A program made the position numbers and the translations under genes. This document shows positions 28,081-38,019 of a stretch of DNA of 64,000 nt, piece after piece. The stretch is taken from positions 24,313 through 88,312 of the forward strand of contig QEVG01000018.1 of assembly GCA_003576905.1 (NCBI GenBank), in the 5' to 3' direction. The DNA is from Planctomycetota bacterium (lineage in GTDB: Bacteria > Planctomycetota > Phycisphaerae > UBA1845 > UTPLA1). Every line of letters starts with the position of its first letter. Within the stretch, counting starts at the first letter, position 1. The notes below the pieces were generated by a model that was not told the origin of the DNA, made no database searches, and worked only from the letters and a program-made list of their open reading frames with translations.

Positions 28081-28656
28081 ATGCAAACGTTTATTGCCAG
28101 TTTGCGAATCACGGCGGCCACGATGGTGATCTGCGTCGCCGCTTATACGCTGGCGATCCTCGGCATCGCGCAAGTCGTGACGCCCGAGTCGGCGAATGGA
28201 TCGCTTATTCGACGCGCGGATGGGACCGTTGTTGGCAGCCGTCTCATCGGGCAGAGGTTTGAGCAACCGGGCTACTTCTGGCCGCGCCCCTCGGCATGCG
28301 ACTACAACGCGGCGGGCGCCGCAGGTAGTAACAAATCGCCCACGAGTCCAGATCTCATCGCCCGTGCCAGCGCCATGATTGCGCGCCACGGCGCAACCGC
28401 CGACACACCGCTGCCCGCCGATCTGGCCGCGGCCTCCGGCGGCGGGCTCGACCCCCACATCACGCAGCGGGCTGCCCTCTACCAGGCAACGCGTGTAGCC
28501 GGCGCTCGCGGTGTACCGACAAAAGAGGTGGAGGCACTCATTCAGAAGTTCGCGTTCTCACCGGGCGGTCCGCTTACGTCGGACTTGGTGGTCAACGTGC
28601 TGGAATTAAACCTGGCGATGGACGAAGCGTCCGGGCCCGTATCCGCGTCGCGGTAA
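28081..28656 (+). CDS. kdpC: Potassium-transporting ATPase subunit C
   Basis: A 191-residue KdpC with one N-terminal transmembrane helix (residues about 8-32) and a periplasmic domain carrying the family segments LIGQRFEQPGYFWPRPSA, AGGSNK-like AAGSNKSPTSPDL, and DPHITQRAALYQATRVA. KdpC helps K+ binding and complex assembly. It is placed between kdpA and kdpB, whereas the usual order is A-B-C. The protein itself looks complete. Confidence 0.96.
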   Translation: MQTFIASLRITAATMVICVAAYTLAILGIAQVVTPESANGSLIRRADGTVVGSRLIGQRFEQPGYFWPRPSACDYNAAGAAGSNKSPTSPDLIARASAMIARHGATADTPLPADLAAASGGGLDPHITQRAALYQATRVAGARGVPTKEVEALIQKFAFSPGGPLTSDLVVNVLELNLAMDEASGPVSASR

Positions 28657-28680
28657 TGCGGCATACATGGTGATCGTGCA

Positions 28681-30912
28681 ATGAGTACCCAGACGGACAA
28701 TCGGAATCCCAGGCGCGAGGAGCCCGCCGCGCATTCCAAGCCAATCGTCGAAACCAGCGCCGGCGGCAAGCCCCGATCGCGTCCCGGCGAGCGCGCGGCG
28801 CTCGATGCGACTCGCGGCACGGACAGGTCGCGGCCGCTTTTCGAGCGCGAGATCGTCACGAAGGCGATCCGGGCCAGCCTCGCCAAGCTTGACCCGCGCC
28901 ACCAGGTCCGCAACCCGGTGATGTTCGTGGTCGAAGTCGGCAGCGTGCTCACCACAATCCTCTTTCTCCAAGCACTGGTGGGAACGGGCGAGGCGTCGGC
29001 CGCGTTCACGGGCGTGATTGCCGCGTGGCTGTGGTTCACCGTGCTGTTCGCGAACTTCGCGGAGGCGATGGCCGAAGGCCGCGGCAAGGCACAGGCCGAA
29101 GCGCTGCGCCGAACAAAGAAACAAACCCTCGCACGGCGACTTCGTCAGCCCGTATCAGACACCGAGCAGGAACGCATCAGAACTTCCGAGATGGTTGCTT
29201 CGACGCTGCTGCGAAGGGATGACGTCGTGCTCGTCATGGCCGGCGAGTTCATCCCGGCCGACGGCGATGTGATCGAGGGCGTCGCGTCCGTCGATGAGTC
29301 GGCGGTCACGGGCGAGAGCGCCCCGGTCGTCCGCGAAAGCGGCGGCGACCGCTCAGCGGTCACCGGCGGCACGCGCGTGATCTCCGACTGGCTCGTCGTC
29401 CGTGTGTCTTCCAATCCGGGCGAGGGCTTCCTCGACCGCATGATCTCGATGGTCGAAGGCGCCAAGCGCCAGAAGACACCGAACGAAATCGCGCTCGATA
29501 TCCTGCTGACGGCGCTGACCATTATTTTTCTGCTCGTTTGCGTCACCCTGCTCCCGTTCTCAATCTACAGCGTCAATGCAGCGGGGCAGGGCACACCGGT
29601 GACGATCACCGTGCTCGTGGCTCTGCTTGTATGCCTCATTCCCACGACCATCGGCGGCCTGTTGTCGGCGATCGGTATAGCCGGCATGGACCGCATGATC
29701 CAGGCGAACGTCATCGCCATGTCCGGCCGGGCGGTCGAGGCGGCCGGCGACGTCGACACGCTGCTGCTCGACAAGACGGGCACGATTACGCTCGGCAATC
29801 GACAGGCGACGGAGTTCATCCCCGCTGAAGGCGTGCACATCGAGGAACTTGCGGATGCCGCCCAGCTTGCCTCACTCGCCGATGAGACGCCCGAAGGCCG
29901 GAGCATCGTCGTCCTTGCCAAGGATCAGTACGGCCTGCGCGGTCGCGACGTGGAGAGGATGCACGCGCAATTCGTCCCGTTCACGGCGCAGACCCGGATG
30001 AGTGGCGTCGACGTGGACGGAACAGCCATTCGCAAGGGGGCGGCCGACGCCATTCAGCGTTTTGTGGAGTGCCAGCGCGGCACCTTTCCGGCCGCATTGC
30101 AAAGGGCCGTGGACAGCATCGCCAAACAAGGGGGCACACCCCTTGTCGTCGCATCGGTGAAGCGTGGCAAGGCGAGCGTGCTGGGAGTGATTCACCTCAA
30201 GGACATCGTCAAGGGCGGCATTCGCGAGCGATTCGCCCAGCTTCGCCGGATGGGCATCAAGACGATCATGATCACGGGTGACAATCCGCTGACCGCGGCA
30301 TCGATCGCGGCTGAAGCAGGCGTTGACGACTATCTCGCCGAAGCGACGCCGGAGGCGAAGCTAAAGCTGATTCGCGAGAACCAGGCCGGAGGCCGACTTG
30401 TCGCCATGTGTGGCGACGGCACAAACGACGCGCCAGCGCTCGCGCAAGCTGACGTGGCGGTCGCCATGAACACCGGCACCCAAGCCGCCAAGGAAGCCGG
30501 GAACATGGTCGATCTCGACAGCAATCCGACCAAGCTGATTGAAGTAGTCGAGATCGGAAAGCAGCTCTTGATCACGCGCGGGGCGCTGACTACGTTCAGC
30601 ATCGCCAATGACGTATCCAAGTACTTCGCGATCATCCCGGCCGCCTTCGTGAGCACCTACCCGGCCCTGGGAAAGCTGAATATCATGGGCTTGGCCACAC
30701 CGCAAAGCGCGATCCTGTCGGCGGTGATTTTCAACGCCCTGATCATCATCGCGCTGATCCCGTTGGCGCTGCGCGGCGTGCGCCACAAGCCCGCAAAGGC
30801 GACAGCCCTGCTTACGAGAAACCTGCTTATCTACGGCGTCGGCGGACTGATTGCTCCGTTCGTCGGTATCAAGCTGATCGATCTGGCACTCGTTGTACTG
30901 CGGCTGGCGTGA
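28681..30912 (+). CDS. kdpB: Potassium-transporting P-type ATPase subunit B
   Basis: A 743-residue P-type ATPase that energises K+ uptake. The phosphorylated aspartate is D364 in [11 protein letters not shown], the actuator has TGES, the nucleotide domain has KGAADA, and the hinge is [16 protein letters not shown]. Seven or so membrane helices are visible. It is about 60 residues longer than the enterobacterial protein because of a polar N-terminal extension (residues about 1-55). It follows kdpC by 24 bases and is 48 bases from the beta-barrel gene. Confidence 0.97.
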   Translation: MSTQTDNRNPRREEPAAHSKPIVETSAGGKPRSRPGERAALDATRGTDRSRPLFEREIVTKAIRASLAKLDPRHQVRNPVMFVVEVGSVLTTILFLQALVGTGEASAAFTGVIAAWLWFTVLFANFAEAMAEGRGKAQAEALRRTKKQTLARRLRQPVSDTEQERIRTSEMVASTLLRRDDVVLVMAGEFIPADGDVIEGVASVDESAVTGESAPVVRESGGDRSAVTGGTRVISDWLVVRVSSNPGEGFLDRMISMVEGAKRQKTPNEIALDILLTALTIIFLLVCVTLLPFSIYSVNAAGQGTPVTITVLVALLVCLIPTTIGGLLSAIGIAGMDRMIQANVIAMSGRAVEAAGDVDTLLLDKTGTITLGNRQATEFIPAEGVHIEELADAAQLASLADETPEGRSIVVLAKDQYGLRGRDVERMHAQFVPFTAQTRMSGVDVDGTAIRKGAADAIQRFVECQRGTFPAALQRAVDSIAKQGGTPLVVASVKRGKASVLGVIHLKDIVKGGIRERFAQLRRMGIKTIMITGDNPLTAASIAAEAGVDDYLAEATPEAKLKLIRENQAGGRLVAMCGDGTNDAPALAQADVAVAMNTGTQAAKEAGNMVDLDSNPTKLIEVVEIGKQLLITRGALTTFSIANDVSKYFAIIPAAFVSTYPALGKLNIMGLATPQSAILSAVIFNALIIIALIPLALRGVRHKPAKATALLTRNLLIYGVGGLIAPFVGIKLIDLALVVLRLA

Positions 30913-30960
30913 AGGACGACCCTTCCCTGCGGACCGTGCCGTCTTTCGAAGCGAACTCAG

Positions 30961-31869
30961 ATGCAAAAAACCGGCATAATAATCAGGACATCCATCCTCG
31001 CGATTATCGCCGCTCCAATCGCACACGCCCAGCACGAAGGAGAGCCACAATCGTCGCAGCCGGCCGCGGAAGAAAAGAGCCCGTTCTCGTTCTTCATCTG
31101 GCCCGAGCCGGCCAAGCTTGAGGGACCGATCTCCACGGATCGGCCGGGTTTCTCTACCAGCGCCTCGCTGGTACCGCGCGGCCACATGCACATCGAAGTC
31201 GGGCACATCTACTCCTACGACCAGGAGAAGCGCACCGAGACGCAGAGCCATCTCGTGCCGGGCACGGGATTGCGAGTAGGCCTCCTCGATGATCTCGAGC
31301 TGCGCGTCAACTGGAACGGCATGTCGCTCACCGAGTCGAAATTCCGCGACACGAGCCCGGCGGGGCGCAGGTTCACAAATCATCAGCACGATGACGGGGC
31401 GGGCGACATGAGCACCGGCTTCAAATTTCCCGTGCTCAAGCACACGGATACGAATCATCAGCCCAATATTTCGCTCGTTCCGACCATCTCGCTGCCGACA
31501 GGTGGCAAAACAAAGACAACGGGTGACGTCGATCCGTCCATTTTGCTGGCTTGGAATTATCCGCTTACCGAAAAATTCACGCTGTATGGCATCGGCTCCG
31601 TCGCATCCATCAGCGATTCGGACGGACGGTTCTGCCAATCCGCTGCCTCGTTCGCGGGTTCTTACACCATCTCCGACCAGTGGAGCTTCTTTGTGGAGTA
31701 CTTCGGTATCTATCCCAACACCCGAAACTCCGATTGCCAGCACAACATCAACGGCGGCCCCGTCTTTCTCATCACTGACAACATTCAACTGGATCTGGCC
31801 GTGGGCATGGGGCTCAATGAAGAGGCCCCGGATTTCTTCGTCAACTGGGGAATCTCAATCAGATTCTGA
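30961..31869 (+). CDS. Outer-membrane beta-barrel-like protein (phenol-degradation MetA-pathway family)
   Basis: A 302-residue exported protein with a signal peptide (TSILAIIAAPIAHAQ). The rest is a chain of short amphipathic beta strands ending in GISIRF, a terminal aromatic as in outer-membrane barrels. Key family-like pieces are STDRPGFSTSA near residue 60 and PTISLPTGGKTKTTGDVDPSILLAW. This matches the putative MetA-pathway of phenol degradation barrel family (PF13557). Its position between kdpB and kdpD suggests a function in ion or solute entry across the outer membrane, which is inference. Confidence 0.7.
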   Translation: MQKTGIIIRTSILAIIAAPIAHAQHEGEPQSSQPAAEEKSPFSFFIWPEPAKLEGPISTDRPGFSTSASLVPRGHMHIEVGHIYSYDQEKRTETQSHLVPGTGLRVGLLDDLELRVNWNGMSLTESKFRDTSPAGRRFTNHQHDDGAGDMSTGFKFPVLKHTDTNHQPNISLVPTISLPTGGKTKTTGDVDPSILLAWNYPLTEKFTLYGIGSVASISDSDGRFCQSAASFAGSYTISDQWSFFVEYFGIYPNTRNSDCQHNINGGPVFLITDNIQLDLAVGMGLNEEAPDFFVNWGISIRF

Positions 31870-31944
31870 TGTCAAGGCGTCTAACCCGAGGGATGGCGCC
31901 TCGCCGACAGGTTCAACGCTATGTGATTGGAGGTTACGTATCAC

Positions 31945-32058
31945 ATGTTCATTGCTGACTTGCTCTATTCGGTCCTGGAGTCCATGCTGACCTTCATCGT
32001 AACAGGCCTGCTTCAGATACCGCTTGGCCTTCTGGCTCAGGCCTTCGGTGTTGCCTGA
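31945..32058 (+). CDS. Small hydrophobic peptide between the barrel gene and kdpD
   Basis: A 37-codon frame with a perfect GGAGGT ribosome-binding site at 31929-31934, ten bases before the ATG. The peptide (MFIADLLYSVLESML, then FIVTGLLQIPLGLL) is nearly all hydrophobic and would form one or two short membrane segments. I cannot name it. Strong ribosome-binding sequence and operon position make it more than chance. Confidence 0.5.
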   Translation: MFIADLLYSVLESMLTFIVTGLLQIPLGLLAQAFGVA

Positions 32059-32215
32059 CGGGTGGCGGACCGGGAATCCCGTTGATACGCCTGACTGTTC
32101 CTTGCACGTGCTTGCGCACCTACATACGATTCAGCGCATCAACAAAGCCTGCTGGCCTCATCCGGACCTCGCACCGAATCAGGCATGCACCGCGACGCTC
32201 TCACAGGGCAAGACC

Positions 32216-34951
32216 ATGGCCGATAGCCGACCCGATCCCGATGCCCTGCTCGCCCGCGCACAGGCGGCTGAAACCCATCCACGCCGCGGCAGGTTGAAGA
32301 TTTTTTTCGGCATGTGTGCAGGGGTCGGTAAAACCTATGCAATGCTCCAAGAAGCACGGGAGCGTTGCGCAGCCGGCGCGGACCTCGTGGTCGGCTACAT
32401 CGAGACGCATAAACGCCCGGACACCGACGCCCTCAAGGAGGGCCTGGAGGAGTTGCCGCCGCGCTGGATCGAATATCGCGGCGTGCGCCTTCGAGAGCTC
32501 GATCTCGACGCGGTCCTGGCTCGCCGGCCTGGTTTGGCCCTGGTCGATGAACTCGCCCACACGAATGCAGAAGGCCTGCGTCATGCGAAGCGCTACCAGG
32601 ATGTGCTGGAGCTCCTGGACGCCGGCATCGACGTGTACACGACGGTCAATGTTCAGCACATCGAATCGCTCAATGACGTGGTCGCTCAGATCACGGGCGT
32701 TCCGGTCAGGGAGACAATCCCGGACTCGATCATCGAGCGCGCCGACGAGATCGAGTTGGTGGACATCCCGCCGGATGATCTGCTCCAGCGCCTGCGCGAA
32801 GGGAAGGTGTACGTCGCCGACCAGGTGCAACGCGCCGCGGAGAAGTTCTTCCGGCGTGAGAATCTCGTGGCTCTCCGGGAGTTGGCGCTGCGCGAGACCG
32901 CAGCCCGGGTCGGCAAACAGGTGCGCGTGGAACGCGCCGGTCGCGGCGAGACGCGGCCCTGGGCGACGGCCGAGCGAATCCTCGTGTGCGTCGGTCCCAG
33001 TCCACTCTCGGCTCGCGTGATCCGCATCGCCCGCCGCATGGCGGCGGCGGTACACGCCGAGTGGCTGGCGGTCAGCGTCGAGCCACCCGGCCAATCAGAA
33101 CTTGCCGCGGCGCAGGTGAGGCGGAACCTGAAACTCGCGGAGCAACTTGGCGGTGAACCAACCGTCATTTCAGGCGATCGGGTGGTTGATGAGATCCTGG
33201 CGTACGCCGTGCGCCACAACGTCACAAAGATCGTCATTGGCAAGACGGCGCTGCCTCGCTGGCGCGAGTGGCTACGCGGCTCCATTGTCGATGAGTTAAT
33301 CCGCCGCAGCGGCGAGATTGATGTCCACGTGGTCAAGGGCGAACCCGAGGACATCGTGGCCGTCCGTACGCGCGGGGAACGCCGGCATGCGAACTGGCGA
33401 GAGTACGCGGCGGCGACGGCCGCGGTCGGCCTGTGCGTCATCCTGGCCACCCTCGCCCATCCGTATCTGCCCGCCGCCAATCATACGATGATCTTCCTCG
33501 CCGGCATGGTATTCGTAGCCACGCGGTATTCGGCCGGGCCTTCGGTGCTGGCCTCCGTACTTGCGGCGTTGTCGTTCAATTTCCTGTTCACTGAGCCGTA
33601 TTACACGTTTGTGATCTATGATCCGTCCCTCTTTATCACCTTCATCGCCCTCCTCATCACGGGCCTCGTGGTGAGCGGTTTGGCGCAGCGCGTCCGGAGG
33701 CAGGCGGAAAGCATACGAACGCGTTACCACCGCACGTTCGCCCTGTATTTCATGAGCCGTCAGCTTGCGGCCGCTGCCAGCATCGAGGCCCTCGCCAAGG
33801 TCGCCGCAAAGCACGTCGCCGATGTTTTCCAGGGAGATACCGTCATCCTCGGACCGGATTCAACCGGACGCCTCGGTGTCCTTGCCGTGTCGGGTCCGTT
33901 CGCGGCCGAACCCACGAATGAGCGAACCGCAGCGCAGTGGGTGTTTGAGCACGGGCAGTGGGCGGGCTGGAGCACGGACACGCTGCCGGCCTCGCAAGCG
34001 ATCTACCTGCCTCTGGTCGCATCCGGAAAGGCGCTCGGCGTTCTCGCACTTCGTCCACGCCGCCCAGAACCGCCGCTGGAACCGGATCAGAGACACATGC
34101 TGGAAACCTTCGCGACACAGCTTGCCATTGCGATGGAGCGAGCGGCGTTTGCGTCGCAGGCGGAGGCGGCTCGTCGAGAAGTCGAGACGGAGCACGTCCG
34201 TAGCTCCCTCTTGAGCTGCGTCTCGCACGATCTTCGCACGCCGCTGGCCGCAATAGCCGGTGCGGCAAGCACGCTGGTCGATGAACCGGCTCAACTGACG
34301 ACAGAAGCACGACGCGAGTTGGCGCAGTCCATCGCAGAGGAGGCCGGCCGGCTGAATCAGCTTGTCGGCAAGCTACTCGACATGACGCGGCTGGAGGCGG
34401 CCGGCTTTCGGCTGCAAAGGGATTGGTACCCGCTGGACGAACTGGTTGGAGCGGCATTGACCCGACTCAATTCGATCCTGCAACCGCGCCGTGTGATCAC
34501 GGATATTCCGGAAGATCTGCCGCTTATCCACGTGGATGGCCCGCTGATCGAGCAAGTGCTGGCGAATCTCCTGGAGAACGCGGCCCGTTACACGCCGCGG
34601 CAATCAACAGTTACCGTCGCTGCAAGCGCCGTTGCGTCCGGTGTCCTCGTCGAAGTGATCGATGAAGGACCTGGGCTGCAACCGGGCACCGAAAAGGCGG
34701 TTTTCCGCCGATTCGTGCGTATTCGCCCGGCGGCTGATCGCTCGGGCACCGGGTTGGGGCTGGCGATATGCGAAGCGGTGGTACGGTTGCACGGTGGCCA
34801 GATCGGCACGGAAAACCGGCGAGAGGGCGGCGCTCGCTTCTGGTTCACCCTTCCCGTACCCGCCACAGCGCCTGCGGGACTCAGCGCGGCCGGTCAATCG
34901 GCCCCCTCGGATCAGGACTTCCGCGCGCCGACGCCGGAGGCAACAAAGTGA
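32216..34951 (+). CDS. kdpD: KdpD osmosensitive potassium sensor histidine kinase
   Basis: A 911-residue KdpD. The ATG at 32216 (MADSRPDPDALLARAQAAE) is chosen because homology begins there, although the frame is open further upstream. Domains in order: the KdpD sensor with Walker A GVGKT near residue 40, a UspA-like domain (about 245-370), four membrane helices (about 395-490), a GAF-like domain, the dimerisation domain with H671 in SCVSHDLRTPL, and the ATPase domain (NLLENAARYTP, GTGLGLAI). It senses low K+ or osmotic stress and phosphorylates KdpE. It overlaps kdpE by four bases (GTGA). Confidence 0.96.
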   Translation: MADSRPDPDALLARAQAAETHPRRGRLKIFFGMCAGVGKTYAMLQEARERCAAGADLVVGYIETHKRPDTDALKEGLEELPPRWIEYRGVRLRELDLDAVLARRPGLALVDELAHTNAEGLRHAKRYQDVLELLDAGIDVYTTVNVQHIESLNDVVAQITGVPVRETIPDSIIERADEIELVDIPPDDLLQRLREGKVYVADQVQRAAEKFFRRENLVALRELALRETAARVGKQVRVERAGRGETRPWATAERILVCVGPSPLSARVIRIARRMAAAVHAEWLAVSVEPPGQSELAAAQVRRNLKLAEQLGGEPTVISGDRVVDEILAYAVRHNVTKIVIGKTALPRWREWLRGSIVDELIRRSGEIDVHVVKGEPEDIVAVRTRGERRHANWREYAAATAAVGLCVILATLAHPYLPAANHTMIFLAGMVFVATRYSAGPSVLASVLAALSFNFLFTEPYYTFVIYDPSLFITFIALLITGLVVSGLAQRVRRQAESIRTRYHRTFALYFMSRQLAAAASIEALAKVAAKHVADVFQGDTVILGPDSTGRLGVLAVSGPFAAEPTNERTAAQWVFEHGQWAGWSTDTLPASQAIYLPLVASGKALGVLALRPRRPEPPLEPDQRHMLETFATQLAIAMERAAFASQAEAARREVETEHVRSSLLSCVSHDLRTPLAAIAGAASTLVDEPAQLTTEARRELAQSIAEEAGRLNQLVGKLLDMTRLEAAGFRLQRDWYPLDELVGAALTRLNSILQPRRVITDIPEDLPLIHVDGPLIEQVLANLLENAARYTPRQSTVTVAASAVASGVLVEVIDEGPGLQPGTEKAVFRRFVRIRPAADRSGTGLGLAICEAVVRLHGGQIGTENRREGGARFWFTLPVPATAPAGLSAAGQSAPSDQDFRAPTPEATK

Positions 34952-35646
34952 CCCGCACACCGGCCTGCGTTCTGATCGTGGAAGATGAACTGCCCATCCG
35001 GCGCTTCCTTCGGCCTGCGGTGGAAGCCGCCGGATGGCGCCTGATCGAGGCGGAGACGGCTCAGCGTGCCCTTCTCGAAGCCTCGCAAAGCGGACCGGAC
35101 GTCATCATCCTTGACCTGGGCCTGCCGGACTTCGACGGGATCGAAGTCGTCCGGCGCGTCCGCGAGTGGTCCAGCGTGCCGATCATCATTCTGTCAGCGC
35201 GCGGTCAGGAACAGGACAAGATCTTGGCGCTCGACGCCGGCGCCGACGATTACGTTCAGAAGCCTTTCAACGTGGGCGAACTCATTGCCCGAATCCGCGT
35301 CGCGCTGCGTCACGCAGCCAGCCAGTCTCAACCTTCAGCCAACCCGACGATTGTCGCGGGCGACATCACGATCGACCTGCATCGCCGGGTCGTCACCAAG
35401 GGCGGACAAGAGGTGCACCTGACACCGCTCGAATACAAGCTGCTGACCACGCTCACACGCCATGCGGGCATGGTCATGACGCACCGCCAGCTCCTTCGCG
35501 AAGTCTGGGGGCCGGGCCACGCGGAGGACTCAACCTATCTGCGCATGTTCGTTCGGCAGCTCAGACTGAAACTGGAGAGCAATCCGACCCAGCCCAAGCA
35601 TCTGCAAACCGAAGTCGGCGTAGGATATCGATTCGTAACCGAGTGA
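34948..35646 (+). CDS. kdpE: KdpE response regulator
   Basis: A 232-residue OmpR-type response regulator, started at the GTG overlapping the kdpD stop. The receiver domain has the acidic pair in IVEDE, the phosphorylated Asp in VIILDLGLPDFDG, a conserved Lys in QKPFNVGE, and the C-terminal winged helix ends with GVGYRFV. When phosphorylated by KdpD it should activate the kdp operon upstream. No mutated key residue is seen. Confidence 0.96.
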   Translation: MTRTPACVLIVEDELPIRRFLRPAVEAAGWRLIEAETAQRALLEASQSGPDVIILDLGLPDFDGIEVVRRVREWSSVPIIILSARGQEQDKILALDAGADDYVQKPFNVGELIARIRVALRHAASQSQPSANPTIVAGDITIDLHRRVVTKGGQEVHLTPLEYKLLTTLTRHAGMVMTHRQLLREVWGPGHAEDSTYLRMFVRQLRLKLESNPTQPKHLQTEVGVGYRFVTE

Positions 35647-36383
35647 ATGATGCTGTCAGACTCGGGAAGTCGTCTGGAAATGCGGCCCTGAAAACCCAGG
35701 AAACCGAGACCCACGGGTTTGCCGATTTGACAGCGATGATCTGACCCGAAAGACCACGCTCCTTATTGCGCCGATGCGGCTTTCGGCTCGCCTGAGCGGC
35801 GGCCTGCGGTGTCGAGATTCTGACAGTCCGCGACCGGATTACGCCAGCGCGACTTCCAGGCGACGAAACAAAACCGGGGCTCGTGCCCCACGGCGGTCGG
35901 AATCGTACTCGGGTCTTGTGCGGCTCACACCACGTTTCAGCCTGCCGGCCTCACACTCCTTTATTCCATTGCCGGTGGAACAGGACTCCGCCATCCCCAT
36001 TGCCGCCGGCTCAAACCGAAAGTAGGCACCGATCTGTCGTGGGGCGCCAGGACAAGGATCGAAGGATCAGCCCATTCAATCCGGGGCCATCCACTGGAGG
36101 TCGAAACCGGCTGCACGCGACGCTGTGCTATCGGAGCCCGGCCGAAACTGAAGCTGCTGCGCAAGCTCTCGTGACCACGTGTCCACTCAAAGGCGACAAT
36201 CCCAAGGCCTTTGAGAAACGGCACACGCTTTCGAATCAGCCGGCGCTACAGCAGTTGAGGATCGTCGCCGAAGTTCATACCTAAGCGCGACCACTTCGAC
36301 CGCGTGGGCGCTGGCTGACTCAATCGGGCGCGCCGCCGATGCACCACCAACGCGATGATCCCATCGGTCCCGCGTGAATCAAT
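35647..36383. other. Intergenic region after kdpE
   Basis: About 740 bases with no gene that I can support on either strand. Reading frames here are short, Arg/Ser-rich and have no recognisable motif. I saw no repeat, tRNA or clear terminator. It may hold a decayed gene. Confidence 0.4.
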
Positions 36384-36752
36384 TCACGACGCCCCCCAGC
36401 TGCCCGAATAAAAGAACCGCTCCCAGGTGATCTTGTCCCCCTTCACCGTGTAGATGGCGACTTCTTCAAGGGTCTTACGCTGGCCACCGGCGTTCCGGGT
36501 CACGTCGAAGGTGATGTGCACGGCAAACTCTTCGAGGCCATTGAAGTATGGCCCTCGCACGGTTTCGCCGTGAATGGTGTGATCGGCCGCCCATCGCTCA
36601 GACTTCTGAATGACGGCGGCCTTGCCTCGGGTCTCGGTGCCATCGCCCTCGACAGAAACGATGTCGGGATCGTACATCGTGTGCATCACGTCGAAGTTCC
36701 TGCCCTGGTTGCACAACTCAACGAACTGGTTTGCAACAGCCTGAAGGCTCAT
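36384..36752 (-). CDS. SnoaL-like (NTF2-fold) protein
   Basis: A 122-residue protein with the small alpha-plus-beta-cone fold of SnoaL-like proteins: N-terminal helix AVANQFVELCNQGR, then MYDPDIVSVEGD, and later strands TRNAGGQRKTLEEVAIYTVKGDKITWERFFY. Members bind small hydrophobic compounds or act as isomerases or hydratases; the substrate here is unknown. It lies 72 bases downstream of the alcohol dehydrogenase on the same strand and could be cotranscribed. Confidence 0.8.
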   Translation of the reverse strand: MSLQAVANQFVELCNQGRNFDVMHTMYDPDIVSVEGDGTETRGKAAVIQKSERWAADHTIHGETVRGPYFNGLEEFAVHITFDVTRNAGGQRKTLEEVAIYTVKGDKITWERFFYSGSWGAS

Positions 36753-36824
36753 GGCGAGTCCCTTTCATGGATGACGGGGTGACAATTGGGAGGCCAAGAC
36801 CACTCGCCAATTCCGCACAGCCCG

Positions 36825-37886
36825 CTAGTACTTTATCACGGCACGGCCCACAACGTCGCCCATCCGAATGAGGTCGATGTTCTCGTTTATGTCTTCAAAG
36901 CGAATGACCTTCGTGGAGTGGCGAATTCTTCCCTGCTGCGCCAGCGAGATGACCTCGCTCAAGTCGTTGTGATTTCCCCAAAAAGAACCGTGGTAAGTGT
37001 ACTCCCGCGCGACGAAAGGAAACAGCGGCAGATTGATGCGATCGCCGACCAGTCCCACGGACGAGTAATGACCCCCAATGGCGAGAAGCCCGAATCCAAG
37101 CTGGATCATCTCTTCGGCCCCGGCGCAATCAATGACTGCGTCGATCTCGCCCCGGCCGGTCGCCTGGTTCAGCTCCTTGCGCACGTCATCGAGCGACCTG
37201 CCCTTCGTACTAATGACGTGATCCGCGCCGAATTCTTTCGCGACAGCCAGCTTCTCAGCACTGCGGGCAAACGCGACCACCGTCGCCCCGGCGCCGAGCA
37301 GCTTAGCGTATTGGACGGCATAAGATCCGAGACCACCTACGCCCATGACGCCCAGCACCCGATTCGGCCCCAGCGCCCCGGCGTCCCGCAGCTTCTTGAT
37401 GCCGCGATAGGGCGTCAGCCCGGCATCGGTCAGCGGGGCAAGCTCCTCCGGCTTCAGATTGAACCGCTTGTCCACCTTGATGAGGTACCGATATGGAACC
37501 GGGACGAATTCCGCATAGCCGCCGTACGGCCCGAAGCCCGGCCATCTGCCGTGGGCACAGATCTGCGTGTCGCCCTGCTGGCAGTGACGACAGGTCCCGT
37601 CGCCCCATCCTCCGACAAGGACTACCTGGTCCCCCTCCTCAAGTCCGATGGTCCTGGGCACAGAACTGCCGATCTTGTGGACCTCGCCGGCGATTTCATG
37701 TCCCGGCGTCACAGGAAACGTCATCTCTGCATAGCTGCGAAAATAGCCGTCGATGAGTTGAACGTCGGTGCGGCACATGCCGGCGGCCCGGACGTGCAAC
37801 AGGACTTCCTCAGCGCCGATCTCCGGCTCACGGACATCTTCAAGGACAAGGGGCCTGTGGTAGCCGTGCATTCGTGCTGCGCGCAT
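36825..37886 (-). CDS. Zinc-dependent alcohol dehydrogenase
   Basis: A 353-residue medium-chain dehydrogenase. The start at 37886 (MRAARMHGY) is chosen because AGGAGG lies seven bases upstream. Catalytic zinc ligands are a Cys in AAGMCRTDV and a His in TPGHE; the NAD(P) site is GVGGLGSYA near residue 178. The structural zinc loop reads GDGTCRHCQQGDTQIC: three Cys remain and an Asp replaces the first, a variation also known with Glu in thermophilic ADHs. It should oxidise alcohols or reduce aldehydes; substrate unknown. Confidence 0.9.
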   Translation of the reverse strand: MRAARMHGYHRPLVLEDVREPEIGAEEVLLHVRAAGMCRTDVQLIDGYFRSYAEMTFPVTPGHEIAGEVHKIGSSVPRTIGLEEGDQVVLVGGWGDGTCRHCQQGDTQICAHGRWPGFGPYGGYAEFVPVPYRYLIKVDKRFNLKPEELAPLTDAGLTPYRGIKKLRDAGALGPNRVLGVMGVGGLGSYAVQYAKLLGAGATVVAFARSAEKLAVAKEFGADHVISTKGRSLDDVRKELNQATGRGEIDAVIDCAGAEEMIQLGFGLLAIGGHYSSVGLVGDRINLPLFPFVAREYTYHGSFWGNHNDLSEVISLAQQGRIRHSTKVIRFEDINENIDLIRMGDVVGRAVIKY

Positions 37887-38019
37887 TGGCATTCCTCCTG
37901 TAGGTGCGCATCGCACCTGGCTGTGGCCTCAGACCCGGGCGGGTTCGAGCCGACGAGGGGCGATGTCTATCGAAGGCGGACCTGATGGCGTCCAACTCTT
38001 CGGCAGCGGCCGGACGGTC

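Noticed and set aside
30361..31788. A 475-residue minus-strand frame over kdpB and the barrel gene
   Set aside because: It spans two real genes and their gap and shows no motif.
36786..37985. A 399-residue plus-strand frame over the alcohol dehydrogenase
   Set aside because: Antisense shadow of a complete enzyme with all catalytic motifs.
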